The notes: generated from the sequence alone by a model not told the origin. A DNA stretch of 49,129 bases from Dolichospermum sp. FACHB-1091 (GCF_014697585.1 NZ_JACJSB010000032.1:1-49129), one strand, 5' to 3'; shown: positions 33,551 to 42,750, numbered from the stretch's first letter. A program made the numbers and translations.

Positions 33551-33878
33551 AATTTTTTAAGAATTAATAGATAATTTTAACTATAAATGCCTTGGGACTC
33601 GTTGATCAGGGGAATTTCTACAATCATCAGACTTACTGACCAATTGCAAATTGTAGGTATATTTAGATGAATCTACATGATATGATTTTAATCATAATTA
33701 AACGCAGATAAACGCAGATAAACGCAGATACATGAATGGATTTCATGATTCCGTGGAGTTTTAGATGAAATGGGTATTAATGCTACATTAATTAATCTCT
33801 ATGACAACCTTTGCTATTTTCGCCATTAATGCTTAACATTACTTAAAAGTAACATCAAATCAGGAAAAACAAAAGCCT
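33551..33878. other. intergenic region between divergent dxr and mannosyltransferase genes
   Basis: Apart from the decamer array at 33701-33730 no structure or gene is visible. Promoters of both divergent genes should lie here. Confidence 0.45.
33701..33730. repeat. three tandem AACGCAGATA decamers
   Basis: Three exact head-to-tail 10-bp units lie in the dxr upstream region. Read on the other strand they are the same decamer as the array at 12751-12790. Confidence 0.92.
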
Positions 33879-35231
33879 ATGGTTAAAGCACAAATAGCGA
33901 TCGCTTCTCTTCGAGACGCTGCCCGTAGCTTGCCTATAATCGCTACCAGCATCGCTAAATTTATTTGGACGGATGATTTCTTATTTCCTGCTTCTATGTG
34001 GTTTTTAAGTCGTCTATGGGTGGGGATTTCTATGTTGCTGATTGCTCCCAATCTCCCCCCATTACCAGATGGAATTACGCCCCATTTTGGCTGGGGGATT
34101 TTTAACGTTTGGGATACTGTACATTATCGGGCGATTGTTACTGAAGGCTATGAATTTGTTGATGATGGTAAACAACATAATTTAGCATTTTTTCCCCTGT
34201 TTCCTGTCAGCATTTTTATGTTCATGAAATTGGGTTTTTCCTTTGAAATAGCTGGATTAATCATCAATAATTTAGCATTTTTAGGTACAGTTTATTGTTT
34301 ATATTCTTGGGTAAAAAAACAATGTGGCATCAGTGCAGCCCATTGGACAATTGCTGTCATAACTTGTTGTCCCATGTCTTTATTCACAGGAGTAATTTAC
34401 ACAGAAGGTTTATATTTGTTATTGAGTACAATAGCTTTACGTTCCTTTGATCAAAAACAATATATTTGGACAGCAATTTGTGGAGCAATGGCAACAGCAA
34501 CACGCCCCACAGGCATGGTATTAATACCCGCATTTTTAATCACAGCTTGGCGACAAAATAAACCACCAATTGCCTATATAGCAGGTTTATTATCCGCTAC
34601 AGGTTTATTAGTATTCAGTGTGTATTGTGGGCTAAATTTTGATAATTTTTTAGCCTTCATTGCTGCACAAAAAGGGTGGCGGCCTTCCTTCGGTTTTGAT
34701 TGGGAAGGTTGGTTAAATATGTTTATGCAAATTCCTTTTGGCAACAATTGGTATTTTGGTTGGGTGGAAAATGATGAAGGTGGAGTTAAAGACTTTTGGT
34801 ATCCGCTGTTTTTCAGTTTAATTGTCATTAGTTCTTCTTGTTTATTCTATTGGCGTAAATATTTCCATCCCCAGATATTCCGTGCTGCTTATGTCATAGT
34901 CATATTATTATTAATAATTGCAGACCAAGGATTAATAAATAATTTGCTCAATCTATCTATGATATTAGGTAGTAGCTACCTGTTATGGTATTTCCGTCAG
35001 CAACTAACTCCCATTATGGTAGTTTATGGTTTTTGTGGTATTGGTTTACTTTTAGCTTCTGGTGGGACAATTTCCTTAAGTCGTCTTGCTTATGGCATTG
35101 TACCTCTGAGTGCAGCTATAGGTATCTGTTTGTCTCGTTATCCCCGTCAAGCTTATTTGATTATGGGTTTGTTTATCACCTTACTTGGTAAGTTAGCAAT
35201 CGGTTTTGCTCAAGAAATTTGGGTAGGATAA
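33879..35231 (+). CDS. PIG-V-like mannosyltransferase family membrane protein
   Basis: The 450-residue protein has about 9-10 membrane helices. The first periplasm-facing loop holds FNVWDTVHYRAIVTEGYE and NLAFFPLFPV, the pattern of PIG-V-type (GT76-like) mannosyltransferases that use lipid-linked sugars. YTEGLYLLLSTIALRS and ATRPTGMVLIPA further support this. The first 20 or so residues (VKAQIAIASLRDAARSLP) are encoded by a GCGATCGC-bearing dispersed repeat. The original start may therefore have been lost or replaced; a later Met is at residue 40. The sugar acceptor is unknown; cell-surface glycan work is inferred from the family. Confidence 0.8.
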   Translation: MVKAQIAIASLRDAARSLPIIATSIAKFIWTDDFLFPASMWFLSRLWVGISMLLIAPNLPPLPDGITPHFGWGIFNVWDTVHYRAIVTEGYEFVDDGKQHNLAFFPLFPVSIFMFMKLGFSFEIAGLIINNLAFLGTVYCLYSWVKKQCGISAAHWTIAVITCCPMSLFTGVIYTEGLYLLLSTIALRSFDQKQYIWTAICGAMATATRPTGMVLIPAFLITAWRQNKPPIAYIAGLLSATGLLVFSVYCGLNFDNFLAFIAAQKGWRPSFGFDWEGWLNMFMQIPFGNNWYFGWVENDEGGVKDFWYPLFFSLIVISSSCLFYWRKYFHPQIFRAAYVIVILLLIIADQGLINNLLNLSMILGSSYLLWYFRQQLTPIMVVYGFCGIGLLLASGGTISLSRLAYGIVPLSAAIGICLSRYPRQAYLIMGLFITLLGKLAIGFAQEIWVG

Positions 35232-35257
35232 AATACAGAATAAATCTGAACTAGGAA

Positions 35258-35401
35258 TCAAACAAAAAATTCAGAAATTAAGTGTCTGTATTTAAATTCA
35301 ACTAAATCAGCCGCTTTCCTAGAAACTTCCTCCGCTTGATCAGGATTCGTGACTAAAGTAGCTAATATAGCTAACCCCATAACACACTTGTGTTTATTCA
35401 T
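35258..35401 (-). CDS. possible 47-residue protein, function unknown
   Basis: A frame from ATG 35401-35399 to TGA 35260-35258 encodes 47 residues, including LAILATLVTNPDQAEE and RKAADLVEFKYRHLI. The composition looks like a real helical protein, but there is no clear Shine-Dalgarno. It could be a remnant of a larger gene. It is convergent with the mannosyltransferase gene and ends 27 bp after it. Confidence 0.35.
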   Translation of the reverse strand: MNKHKCVMGLAILATLVTNPDQAEEVSRKAADLVEFKYRHLISEFFV

Positions 35402-35744
35402 GATGTATTCAAACGTTATATAAAACATGAAAAACGAAATTATCTTGAGCTAGAGACTATCCAAAAGTGAGTTGATCTGGGATAATAGTAAAACTTCTAC
35501 TGAATCTTGAATCTGACTGACTTTGGTTATAGAAACATTTTCCCCCCATGTATGTCACAAAATTTAATTTCTTTTATTCTGTGATATACAATATAACTAT
35601 AGATCTGACATATTTTCTTATAAGTGTCAACCCTAAAACCGGGGTTTATATTTTCATGGCACTTACGTAGATGTAATACTTGTCCGATTCATACTTATGA
35701 CACAAAATCACCAACCTTAATTTAGATATCAAAAAGTCACACAA
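35402..35744. other. regulatory region before the HTH-TPR gene
   Basis: A two-tier hairpin is possible at 35621-35665: TAAGTG pairs with CACTTA and, inside it, AACCC pairs with GGGTT. The remainder is A+T-rich without a recognisable gene. It probably contains the promoter of the 35745 gene. Confidence 0.4.
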
Positions 35745-36812
35745 GTGAACATGAAACTGATGCAATCAAAACCAAGAATGAATCAACAAGAGTTTGAGCG
35801 CGTATTCGACAATCTCACGGAACGACGCAGAAACGTATTAAAAAAGATACTAATGGGCGAAACAGATGCGGATATAGCTGAATCTATGAAGATTGGAGAA
35901 TCATCCGTGAGAAAATATGTTGAAAGAATATGTCTAGAATTTGGACTCAATAATGAGCCTTCTGATAGCCGTCGCTATAAACGGTCAGAGTTAGTTACAT
36001 TGTTTGCCAAATACAAACCTGAGTTACTGAGTGAAACTAAAACAGGCTCGAAGAAGGAAATACAACAGATTGCAGATGAAAGTAACCCAAGTATTACCGA
36101 ATATATCTTGCGCTTGGTATCCCTTAACCAGCCAATATCGGAGGATTTACAAAACTTACTAAATCGTATTAAGTTTCATGAACAAGAAAGGAAACAAGTT
36201 GCTAAGTCTTTAAATGAGATAGGACATAAAAATTATCTCAATAGCAACTTTACAATTGCGGTATCTTATTTAGAATTAGCAGTTGAATTTAACCCAAACT
36301 ATGGTGCTGCTCATTATAATTTAGGAGCAGCTTATGAAAAGCTAGATAATTTGGATGGCGCTTGTTATCACTATCAGATTGCAAGTAAATATCAAAATCG
36401 CGCTGCTGATGCTGCTGTTAATAATTTAGCTCGGTTACAAATTCTCCGAGGAAATAGTATGGCGGCAGTAAAAATTATTGAACCACTTTTGTCAAAGGTT
36501 AAAGATAAAGCAGTGGAAGTCACATTGTATAAAAACCTTGGGTGGGCATATTTTCAGCAAAATTATTATGAACAAGCAAAACAAAATTTACTTATGTGTC
36601 TACAATTAGAAAACAATTATCCTCCGGCTTATTGCTTGTTAGCACAGCTTCAAGCAGCACAGGGAGATCACCAAAGTTCTAGAGAATCATGGCGAACTTT
36701 CCTAGAATTTTATTCCCGTGAACAGCAAGAAAAAAAAGTTCGTGGACAATTACCAGAATTAGAAGTGTGGAAACTTGATGCAGTCAGAATTCTTAATTCT
36801 CAAGCTGACTAA
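35745..36812 (+). CDS. LuxR-type HTH plus tetratricopeptide protein
   Basis: The 355-residue protein begins with a helix-turn-helix of the LuxR/GerE kind at about residues 22-70 (NLTERRRNVLKKILMGETDA, IAESMKIGESSVRKYVERI). A linker of about 80 residues follows, then TPR units from about 155 to 330 (SYLELAVEFNPNYGAAHYNL, AYEKLDNLDGACYHYQIA, NLGWAYFQQNYYEQAKQNL). It has no receiver domain. HTH-TPR combinations in cyanobacteria usually serve as scaffolded regulators. The gene begins a stretch that also holds a STAND NTPase and a membrane kinase, all without metabolic genes. The target is unknown. The start could also be the Met at residue 3 or 5. Confidence 0.8.
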   Translation: MNMKLMQSKPRMNQQEFERVFDNLTERRRNVLKKILMGETDADIAESMKIGESSVRKYVERICLEFGLNNEPSDSRRYKRSELVTLFAKYKPELLSETKTGSKKEIQQIADESNPSITEYILRLVSLNQPISEDLQNLLNRIKFHEQERKQVAKSLNEIGHKNYLNSNFTIAVSYLELAVEFNPNYGAAHYNLGAAYEKLDNLDGACYHYQIASKYQNRAADAAVNNLARLQILRGNSMAAVKIIEPLLSKVKDKAVEVTLYKNLGWAYFQQNYYEQAKQNLLMCLQLENNYPPAYCLLAQLQAAQGDHQSSRESWRTFLEFYSREQQEKKVRGQLPELEVWKLDAVRILNSQAD

Positions 36813-36958
36813 TTTAGATAGAGCAGTTACTCAGAAGCCTGTCAAGCATTTCCAGAATTTCAGAAATTAAATATACAACATATTTGATCATGGTGAGGTA
36901 CACCTCACCATGACTAAATTCGCTGCATCATTTCTCCTGGGTGGCGAAAAAGCCATAT

Positions 36959-37153
36959 TTAACTAGGTGGGACGATCGGATCATCATCCTCATCCCCTAT
37001 GTGATCAGCTTGTGTAGCATAAGCACCCTGTAATAATGGTGATCGTACTTGTATTAAGCTCCAGGTATCATCTTCTCTGTTGACCTTCACAACGGGTGCT
37101 GCTGAAATTTTTTGATGATCAAGATTAGCTGTTAATAAATGTTGGTAGGCCAT
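36959..37153 (-). CDS. 64-residue protein with acidic proline-rich tail, function unknown
   Basis: I start this at the ATG at 37153 because GAGGT stands 5 bases before it; a longer frame to 37201 lacks this. The peptide begins MAYQHLLTANLDHQKI, is rich in V/K/R in the middle (VVKVNREDDTWSLIQVRSP) and ends in an acidic, proline-rich tail (GDEDDDPIVPPS). No membrane helix or known domain is visible. It lies between the HTH-TPR gene and the divergent STAND gene. A small regulator or a precursor-like peptide are both possible; no modifying enzyme is nearby. Confidence 0.6.
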   Translation of the reverse strand: MAYQHLLTANLDHQKISAAPVVKVNREDDTWSLIQVRSPLLQGAYATQADHIGDEDDDPIVPPS

Positions 37154-37307
37154 AGTAACCTCTTTTTTTGTCCCTATATAAAAAGTATCTATGACGGCCA
37201 TTTGATTGTCATCACTAAGTTATTTAAGTGATAAACTTAATAAAGTTAATAAAGTTAATGCAAATTAAGATACAATCCAGAATATTCTGTGGAGGGAGAA
37301 CTGGACT

Positions 37308-38606
37308 ATGGATGAATTGGTCATACTATTAAAAGATTGGGTGCAGCGCTTAAAAGGAATAGATTTAAATTTAGATCCTTGTGAAGAAGCAATTTTAAAA
37401 TACTCTTTGGCAGGAAAATCCTACAGCCAGATGAGTGATGATATTCCCAATTACGAATTGAGTACCATAGCGAATATAAAAAGTCCCAAGTTATTCAAAC
37501 GCTTAAGGGAAGTGACAGGGACAAATATTAACAAAAAAAATTGCAAGTTAGTTTTAACACAACTGTTAGAAAAAAATAATCAACAAGCCATAGCAGGAAA
37601 AAATAACCATCTTTCACATATAAATTTGCATGAAGCACCAGATTTCAGTGATTTTTATGGCCGTTCTCAAGAACTGAGTGATTTACAAAGATTGATAGTC
37701 ACAGAACGCCTTCGTGTACTGGGGGTTTTGGGCATGAGCGGAATTGGCAAAACAGCACTTATAAGAGAGTTAGTTGAAAATATTCACAGTCATTTTGATT
37801 ATGTTATTTGGAAGAGTCTTGAATATTCCCCTGGGTTGGAAGAGATTTTGGCTGCCATAGAACATTATTTCCCATTTAACAATTCAGAAACAAATATAAA
37901 TAATAAAATTAGTCATCTAATTAATCACTTGAATCAGCATCGTTGTTTGCTAATATTTGACAAATGGGAAGCAGTAATAGAAAATGGTGAAGAATCCCTA
38001 AACCAACGACAAATTTACCCGAATTATGAAAATTTTTTAAGAAAAATTGGGGAATCAAAACATAAAAGCTGTTTGATTTTTACCAGTATACAAAAACCTA
38101 GAGTCATGGATTTACTTCTCAGCAGACAAAATATTAGTGAGTTGTCATTATCTGGATTGAAAAATCAAGAAGCCAAAGCTCTATTGACAAATTTGGGTCT
38201 TTTTGATCCCGGAGTTGAAGCACTGATTAAATGCTGTCAAGGACATCCATTAGCTCTCAATTTGGCGGCTGAAATGATTAAAAATATTCATAATGGTCAC
38301 ATTCTTAAATTGCTGGAAGGAACAATTTTTATGCACGATGCCATGCTTGGCATATTAGATAAACAATTTTCCTATTTGTCAAATTTAGAAAGAAATATTA
38401 TGAAAAAATTAGCTGCTGAAGCAGAGCCTAAATTAACACATCAAATATTTAAATATTTTCCATCTCAACCCCACGCATATATTATTCAAGCTGTCAATAA
38501 TTTATGGCAAATTCGTTTAATTGAAAAGGAGGAGATACAAGAATATCAAGCCCTTTGGGTGCTAAATCCTTTAATTAAAAAATATATAAAAAGACGTTAT
38601 CACTAA
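37308..38606 (+). CDS. short STAND NTPase (NB-ARC type) with N-terminal helical domain
   Basis: The 432-residue protein has an N-terminal helical domain (about 1-95) that resembles the effector-associated N-termini of cyanobacterial STAND proteins (AILKYSLAGKSYSQMSDDIP, LFKRLREVTG). An NB-ARC module follows: Walker A GMSGIGKTA (142-150), Walker B CLLIFDKWE (212-220), a sensor-like SCLIFTSI (253-260) and the GxP motif CQGHPLALNLAA (309-320). A winged-helix part closes the protein. The WD40 or TPR sensor repeats that normally end such proteins are absent, so it is a short or truncated form. GGAGGGAG precedes the ATG. The role is unknown; related proteins act in signalling, programmed death or phage defence. 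Confidence 0.8.
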   Translation: MDELVILLKDWVQRLKGIDLNLDPCEEAILKYSLAGKSYSQMSDDIPNYELSTIANIKSPKLFKRLREVTGTNINKKNCKLVLTQLLEKNNQQAIAGKNNHLSHINLHEAPDFSDFYGRSQELSDLQRLIVTERLRVLGVLGMSGIGKTALIRELVENIHSHFDYVIWKSLEYSPGLEEILAAIEHYFPFNNSETNINNKISHLINHLNQHRCLLIFDKWEAVIENGEESLNQRQIYPNYENFLRKIGESKHKSCLIFTSIQKPRVMDLLLSRQNISELSLSGLKNQEAKALLTNLGLFDPGVEALIKCCQGHPLALNLAAEMIKNIHNGHILKLLEGTIFMHDAMLGILDKQFSYLSNLERNIMKKLAAEAEPKLTHQIFKYFPSQPHAYIIQAVNNLWQIRLIEKEEIQEYQALWVLNPLIKKYIKRRYH

Positions 38607-38692
38607 AAGGCCAACTTAAATGGGAAGTTTCCACGAAAAAATCCGTAGAGGCTCAATTTTGACAAAAAGCTAAAAAACTTTGAGGAATGGGT

Positions 38693-38718
38693 GATATAGC
38701 CATGGAAACTGCTATATC
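38693..38718. other. hairpin between STAND and kinase genes
   Basis: GATATAGC (38693-38700) pairs perfectly with GCTATATC (38711-38718) across a 10-base loop. There is no T run, so it is either a weak terminator for the STAND gene or a leader structure of the kinase gene. Confidence 0.5.
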
Positions 38719-38843
38719 CTATGATGCTACTGGGGCTATTTTTGTCTCGATTATTAACTACGATTTTATCATGTTAGATTGTTTATAAAATGATAAAATA
38801 TTCAAATAAATTAACGTTTTATTAAGCCAAGAGGAAGAAAGCC

Positions 38844-39848
38844 ATGATTGAATCAGGAGATATTATTAATGCTCGCTATCATGTCCTTAGAGAATTAGGG
38901 GATGGAGCTTTTGGCAAGACTTTTGAAGTAAAAGATACCTTTATTGGTGATGATAAAGTTATTAAGGTTTTGAAGTTAAATAATTCTAGTAATCAGAGAG
39001 TAATTAAACTTTTCATCCAAGAACATCAGGTTCTAGAAAAATTAGATCATCCGGGAATTCCCAAGGTTGAAGCAGATGGTTATATTACCTTTCGCTGTAC
39101 TCACACTGAGGATATATTACATGGTTTAGTCATGGAGAAAATTACCGGAGAAGACCTGGGAAAATGGCTAAAAAATAACCGAATTACTAATACAACACAA
39201 GCGATAAATTGGCTAAAACAATTACTTGATATTTTAGCTCACGTTCATAGTCGAAATTACTCTCATCGGGATATTAAGCCAGATAATATTATGTTAAAAC
39301 CTGATGGTCAATTAGTATTAATTGATTTTGGGACTGTCAAAGAATCCATTCAAAAATATGAAAAACAAACTACTCCCTCTACAGTCATAGGAACACCAGG
39401 GTATAATTCACCAGAGCAAGAAAATCTCAGCCACATAAATTGTACATCCGATCTTTTTTCATTAGGTCGTACCTTTGTTCATCTCCTCACAGGTATTTAT
39501 CCTGGATATGACAACTTTCTGAAAAACCCACGAACTGGAAAGTTATTATGGCGAGATAAAGCACCAGAAATTTCAGAAAGATTCAAAGTTATAATTGATT
39601 GGTTAATAGAATATGAGCCAAGAAATAGACCACAAAATACCCAACAAATTTTGGATTTACTCGACGAAACAAGCGAAAATATATTTCCAGTACCAATTGT
39701 GTTTTTAAGCCTTGCTCTTAATTTCGTTTTTCTGACTTTACTAGCTATGGGAGTTACATTAACTCTAGGGTGGAAAGTTTTATTCCTCCTTGTTATCTGT
39801 GGGGTTGGTATTTTTTTGGTTACGCCTTTGATTAAGTATCTATTATGA
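38844..39848 (+). CDS. Hanks-type Ser/Thr protein kinase with two C-terminal membrane helices
   Basis: The 334-residue kinase has GDGAFGKTF (glycine loop, 19-27), the lysine in VIKVL (K41), HRDIKPDN (141-148), DFG (161-163) and GTPGYNSPEQ (183-192), so it should be active. The kinase domain ends near 275 and two hydrophobic helices follow (about 283-305 and 309-330), anchoring it to the membrane with almost no extracellular sensor. AGAGGAAG precedes the ATG. It follows the STAND gene by 240 bp on the same strand; joint function is possible but not shown. Targets are unknown. Confidence 0.92.
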   Translation: MIESGDIINARYHVLRELGDGAFGKTFEVKDTFIGDDKVIKVLKLNNSSNQRVIKLFIQEHQVLEKLDHPGIPKVEADGYITFRCTHTEDILHGLVMEKITGEDLGKWLKNNRITNTTQAINWLKQLLDILAHVHSRNYSHRDIKPDNIMLKPDGQLVLIDFGTVKESIQKYEKQTTPSTVIGTPGYNSPEQENLSHINCTSDLFSLGRTFVHLLTGIYPGYDNFLKNPRTGKLLWRDKAPEISERFKVIIDWLIEYEPRNRPQNTQQILDLLDETSENIFPVPIVFLSLALNFVFLTLLAMGVTLTLGWKVLFLLVICGVGIFLVTPLIKYLL

Positions 39849-39891
39849 ACTACCCCTTTAGATTTTATCTAACTAGCAACTTACATTAGTG

Positions 39892-40383
39892 TTATAACTG
39901 AAATGAAGCCGTCAAAGCCACCGCTAAAGCATCCGCAGCATCATCTGGACGAGGAATTTCATCTAAATCTAACTCGCGCATAACAGCTTCTTGTACTTCT
40001 GCCTTATCTGCCTTACCGTAATTTGTTAAAGCCTGTTTAATTTGAGGAGGTGCAAATTCTACATAAGGAAGTTTACGCTGTCCTAAAACTAACATTAACA
40101 CACCTCTGGCTTGGGCAACGACAATAGTATTAGCCATGCGATAAAAAAATAATTTTTCAATTGCGACTAAATCTGGTTGTATTTCTTCCATAAGAGTGTT
40201 TAAATCATCAAATAAAATACATAGTCGTTGACTCATTTCCATATCCGCATGAGTGCGAATGACACCAAAATCAATCATCTGTATCTTTATCTCCTGTGCT
40301 GTATTTGCACTTTTTTGCCAATTAATCGCCCCAAATCCCACAATTGCTAGTCCTGGATCTATTCCTAAAATCCGCTTTTCCAT
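39892..40383 (-). CDS. ruvC: Holliday junction resolvase RuvC
   Basis: The 163-residue nuclease has the four acidic catalytic residues in place: D9 (LGIDPGL), E76 (AIEKLFF), and D148 and D151 ([13 protein letters not shown]). It cuts Holliday junctions made by RuvAB during recombination repair. Length is typical. It is monocistronic here, without ruvA or ruvB nearby. Its stop is 44 bp from the convergent kinase gene. Confidence 0.97.
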   Translation of the reverse strand: MEKRILGIDPGLAIVGFGAINWQKSANTAQEIKIQMIDFGVIRTHADMEMSQRLCILFDDLNTLMEEIQPDLVAIEKLFFYRMANTIVVAQARGVLMLVLGQRKLPYVEFAPPQIKQALTNYGKADKAEVQEAVMRELDLDEIPRPDDAADALAVALTASFQL

Positions 40384-40802
40384 ATAATTCTGTATGATGG
40401 TAATTTTCCTAACTACTGACTTTTTGCTCTTGCAAATACAAAGGGATTACAGCGAATTTCAGGTAAATGAACCACGGTTTTTGTTTCGCGCAATCTCTCT
40501 TAGAGATCCCGAAGGGTAGCCGCAAAGTAAGGAAGGCGCAAAGGAAGAAGGTAATCAAAGTCTGGTTTAAATCGCCGAAAACTGCTGTAATAATTCGGCG
40601 TTGCTGATTAAGGGTATGAATTTTAGTCTCACGCAAAGGCGCAAAGACGCCAAGGTAAGAGTTTTAAAGGTTAAATTTGGGAATTTTTCTCCTCAATTCA
40701 GCAACGCCAATAATTCTTGTGATTTCCCCTCTAGACTGGGGAGTCGATGATGTAAAGTTTTTGTTAAATATTCTTTGTACTAGCAATCCCTATTAAGTAA
40801 GT
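40384..40802. other. repeat-rich intergenic region between ruvC and yvcK
   Basis: This divergent promoter region contains repeat scraps: a GAGATCCCGAAGGGTAGCC fragment near 40504 and then the MITE copy at 40597-40708. An apparent open frame at 40409-40636 on the minus strand is made of these repeats and is not a gene. Confidence 0.6.
40589..40716. mobile_element. palindromic MITE with 8-bp target duplication (copy 2)
   Basis: The element at 40597-40708 (112 bp) again starts GGCGTTGCTGA and ends TCAGCAACGCC. AATAATTC stands on both sides (40589-40596 and 40709-40716) as a perfect 8-bp target duplication. The interior differs from copy 1 except near the left end (GGTATGAA), so the two share mainly the ends. 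It lies about 90 bp before the yvcK start and could influence its promoter. Confidence 0.88.
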
Positions 40803-42179
40803 ATGTTCAGCGGTTTTTTCAAACGAGCAATTAATTCGTTACAATTACAATCCCATGGTCGCACTTCCCACCGCATTAACCAATGGTTTAAATGGTTATC
40901 CCCCGGGTTAGCGGTGAAACGTTGGTTACTTATCAGTGTTGGGGGTGTGGTGTTAGCCAGTTTGGGGTTGGCCATTTGGGTAAAATTAACCCCAATTTTT
41001 TGGATACTAGAATTTCTCAGAGACCTTTTAGCGTTTTTTGCGGACATTTTCCCTAACTATATCAGCGGTCCTCTACTCCTGCTATCTGGTGTTTTGTTGT
41101 TGTTGTGGGGACAATACCGCACTGTAGGTTCAATTACAGAAGTATTAAGACCGGAAGGTGAGGAGGAGGAATTGATAGATGTTCTTTTAGCTCACCGTCG
41201 TTTATATCGAGGTCCCAAAATTGTTGTTATTGGTGGTGGTACGGGACTTTCCACTTTACTCCGAGGCTTGAAAACCTACAGTGCTAATATCACCGCTGTT
41301 GTTACTGTAGCAGATGATGGTGGTTCTTCGGGTAGATTACGGGAGGAATTTGGTGTTTTACCTCCGGGGGATATTCGTAATTGTTTAGCAGCATTAGCAG
41401 ACGAGGAAAGATTGCTAACAGAATTATTTCAGTATCGTTTTCGTGCGGGAGATGGATTAACAGGCCACAGTTTTGGTAATTTATTTTTAACTGCTATGAC
41501 TGATATTGCTGGAGATTTAGAACAGGCTATTGCTGCTAGTTCTAAAGTTTTAGCAGTGAGAGGACAAGTTTTACCTGCTACTCTTAGTGATGTCAGACTT
41601 TGGGCAGAATTGACAGACGGCCGACGCATTGAGGGTGAATCTAATATTCCCAAAGCTGAAGGAAAAATCGTCAAAATCGGTTGTATTCCTGAAAATCCCC
41701 CCGCATTACCCGCTGCAATTAAAGCTATTGAAGAAGCTGATTACATTATTATTGGACCTGGTAGTCTTTATACTAGCTTAATTCCTAATTTGTTAGTCAC
41801 AGAAATTGCTGATGCGATCGCTGCTACTGATATACCTCGCATTTATATCTGCAATATCATGACTCAACCAGGAGAAACTGATGGATATAGTGTTTCTGAC
41901 CATATTCAAGCTATAGATAAAGCTTGTGACAATAAAAAATTATTTGATGCTGTGTTAGTTCATAAAAAAATACCCTCAGCCCAAGCACTGATTCGTTATG
42001 CTCAACAAAATGCCCACCCAGTTTTTTTAGATAGAGAAGCTGTTATTCGATTAGGACGGCGAATCATTCCTGCTAATATTTTATTTGAAGATGAAAATGG
42101 CGCTGTTCGTCATGACCCCCAAAAGTTAGCTAAGGTTCTACTGAAATGGTATAGTGGAGCGCATCACAATAAAAAGTAA
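40803..42179 (+). CDS. YvcK/CofD-family protein (gluconeogenesis factor-like)
   Basis: The 458-residue protein carries an N-terminal extension of about 130 residues with two or three hydrophobic helices (near 38-60 and 80-108). The YvcK/CofD core follows: [62 protein letters not shown] and the later [14 protein letters not shown]. YvcK proteins bind UDP-sugars and affect carbon metabolism and cell-wall synthesis in Bacillus. The membrane extension is common in cyanobacterial members. The enzymatic CofD (F420) role is unlikely without F420 genes. The start is ATG 40803. Confidence 0.9.
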   Translation: MFSGFFKRAINSLQLQSHGRTSHRINQWFKWLSPGLAVKRWLLISVGGVVLASLGLAIWVKLTPIFWILEFLRDLLAFFADIFPNYISGPLLLLSGVLLLLWGQYRTVGSITEVLRPEGEEEELIDVLLAHRRLYRGPKIVVIGGGTGLSTLLRGLKTYSANITAVVTVADDGGSSGRLREEFGVLPPGDIRNCLAALADEERLLTELFQYRFRAGDGLTGHSFGNLFLTAMTDIAGDLEQAIAASSKVLAVRGQVLPATLSDVRLWAELTDGRRIEGESNIPKAEGKIVKIGCIPENPPALPAAIKAIEEADYIIIGPGSLYTSLIPNLLVTEIADAIAATDIPRIYICNIMTQPGETDGYSVSDHIQAIDKACDNKKLFDAVLVHKKIPSAQALIRYAQQNAHPVFLDREAVIRLGRRIIPANILFEDENGAVRHDPQKLAKVLLKWYSGAHHNKK

Positions 42180-42233
42180 GTCTTTAATTTGATGCTGTCA
42201 TTGCTAATTAATAAAACTACATTCTGCATCAAT

Positions 42234-42293
42234 AAACAATTGCTCACGTTTAAAAAACAATTACTCACGATTAACAAACAATCGCTTACGATA
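42234..42293. repeat. three imperfect 21-bp tandem repeats before tsaE
   Basis: AAACAATTGCTCACG-like units start at 42234, 42255 and 42276, each ending in (T/A)TTA or ATA. They lie between yvcK and tsaE, just before the tsaE start, and could form binding sites or simple STRR-type repeats. Confidence 0.8.
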
Positions 42294-42321
42294 AGCACCC
42301 ATTAAAAATAACATAAGACAA

Positions 42322-42750
42322 ATGACCAAAATTTTTCTTCCAGACTTAGAAGCGACACAGCAATTAGGTATTAATCTTGGAAAAACCTTAAATGCGGGAA
42401 GTGTAATTTTATTGTCAGGTGATTTAGGTGCTGGTAAAACTACCTTAGTCCAAGGTATTGGTAAAGGTTTGGGAATAATTGACCCTATTGTTAGTCCTAC
42501 TTTTACTCTAATTAATGAGTATACAGAAGGAAAAATTCCCCTTTATCATTTAGATTTATACCGTTTAGAACCCCATGAAGTGATAGGTTTAAACTTAGAA
42601 AGTTACTGGGAAGGAGTAGAAGTCACACCGGGAATTGTAGCAATTGAATGGCCTGAACGAATGCCTTATTTACCAGATAGTTATTTGAAGATACGTTTAA
42701 ACCATGGTGAAAATGGTCAACGTCAGGCCGAAATTACCGAAATAAACTGA
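42322..42750 (+). CDS. tsaE: tRNA t6A biosynthesis ATPase TsaE
   Basis: The 142-residue ATPase has Walker A GDLGAGKT (33-40), SPTFTLINEY near 58, HLDLYRL near 72 and the closing AIEWPERMP. TsaE works with TsaB, TsaD and TsaC to put threonylcarbamoyl on A37 of ANN-reading tRNAs. No other tsa gene is nearby. It follows yvcK by 142 bp in the same direction. Confidence 0.96.
   Translation: MTKIFLPDLEATQQLGINLGKTLNAGSVILLSGDLGAGKTTLVQGIGKGLGIIDPIVSPTFTLINEYTEGKIPLYHLDLYRLEPHEVIGLNLESYWEGVEVTPGIVAIEWPERMPYLPDSYLKIRLNHGENGQRQAEITEIN

Noticed and set aside
38686-38787. 33-codon frame starting MGDIAMETAISYD
   Set aside because: It spans a hairpin, has a poorly placed ribosome binding site and no recognisable pattern.
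40409-40636. 75-codon frame on the minus strand
   Set aside because: Made of dispersed repeats and the left end of the second MITE.
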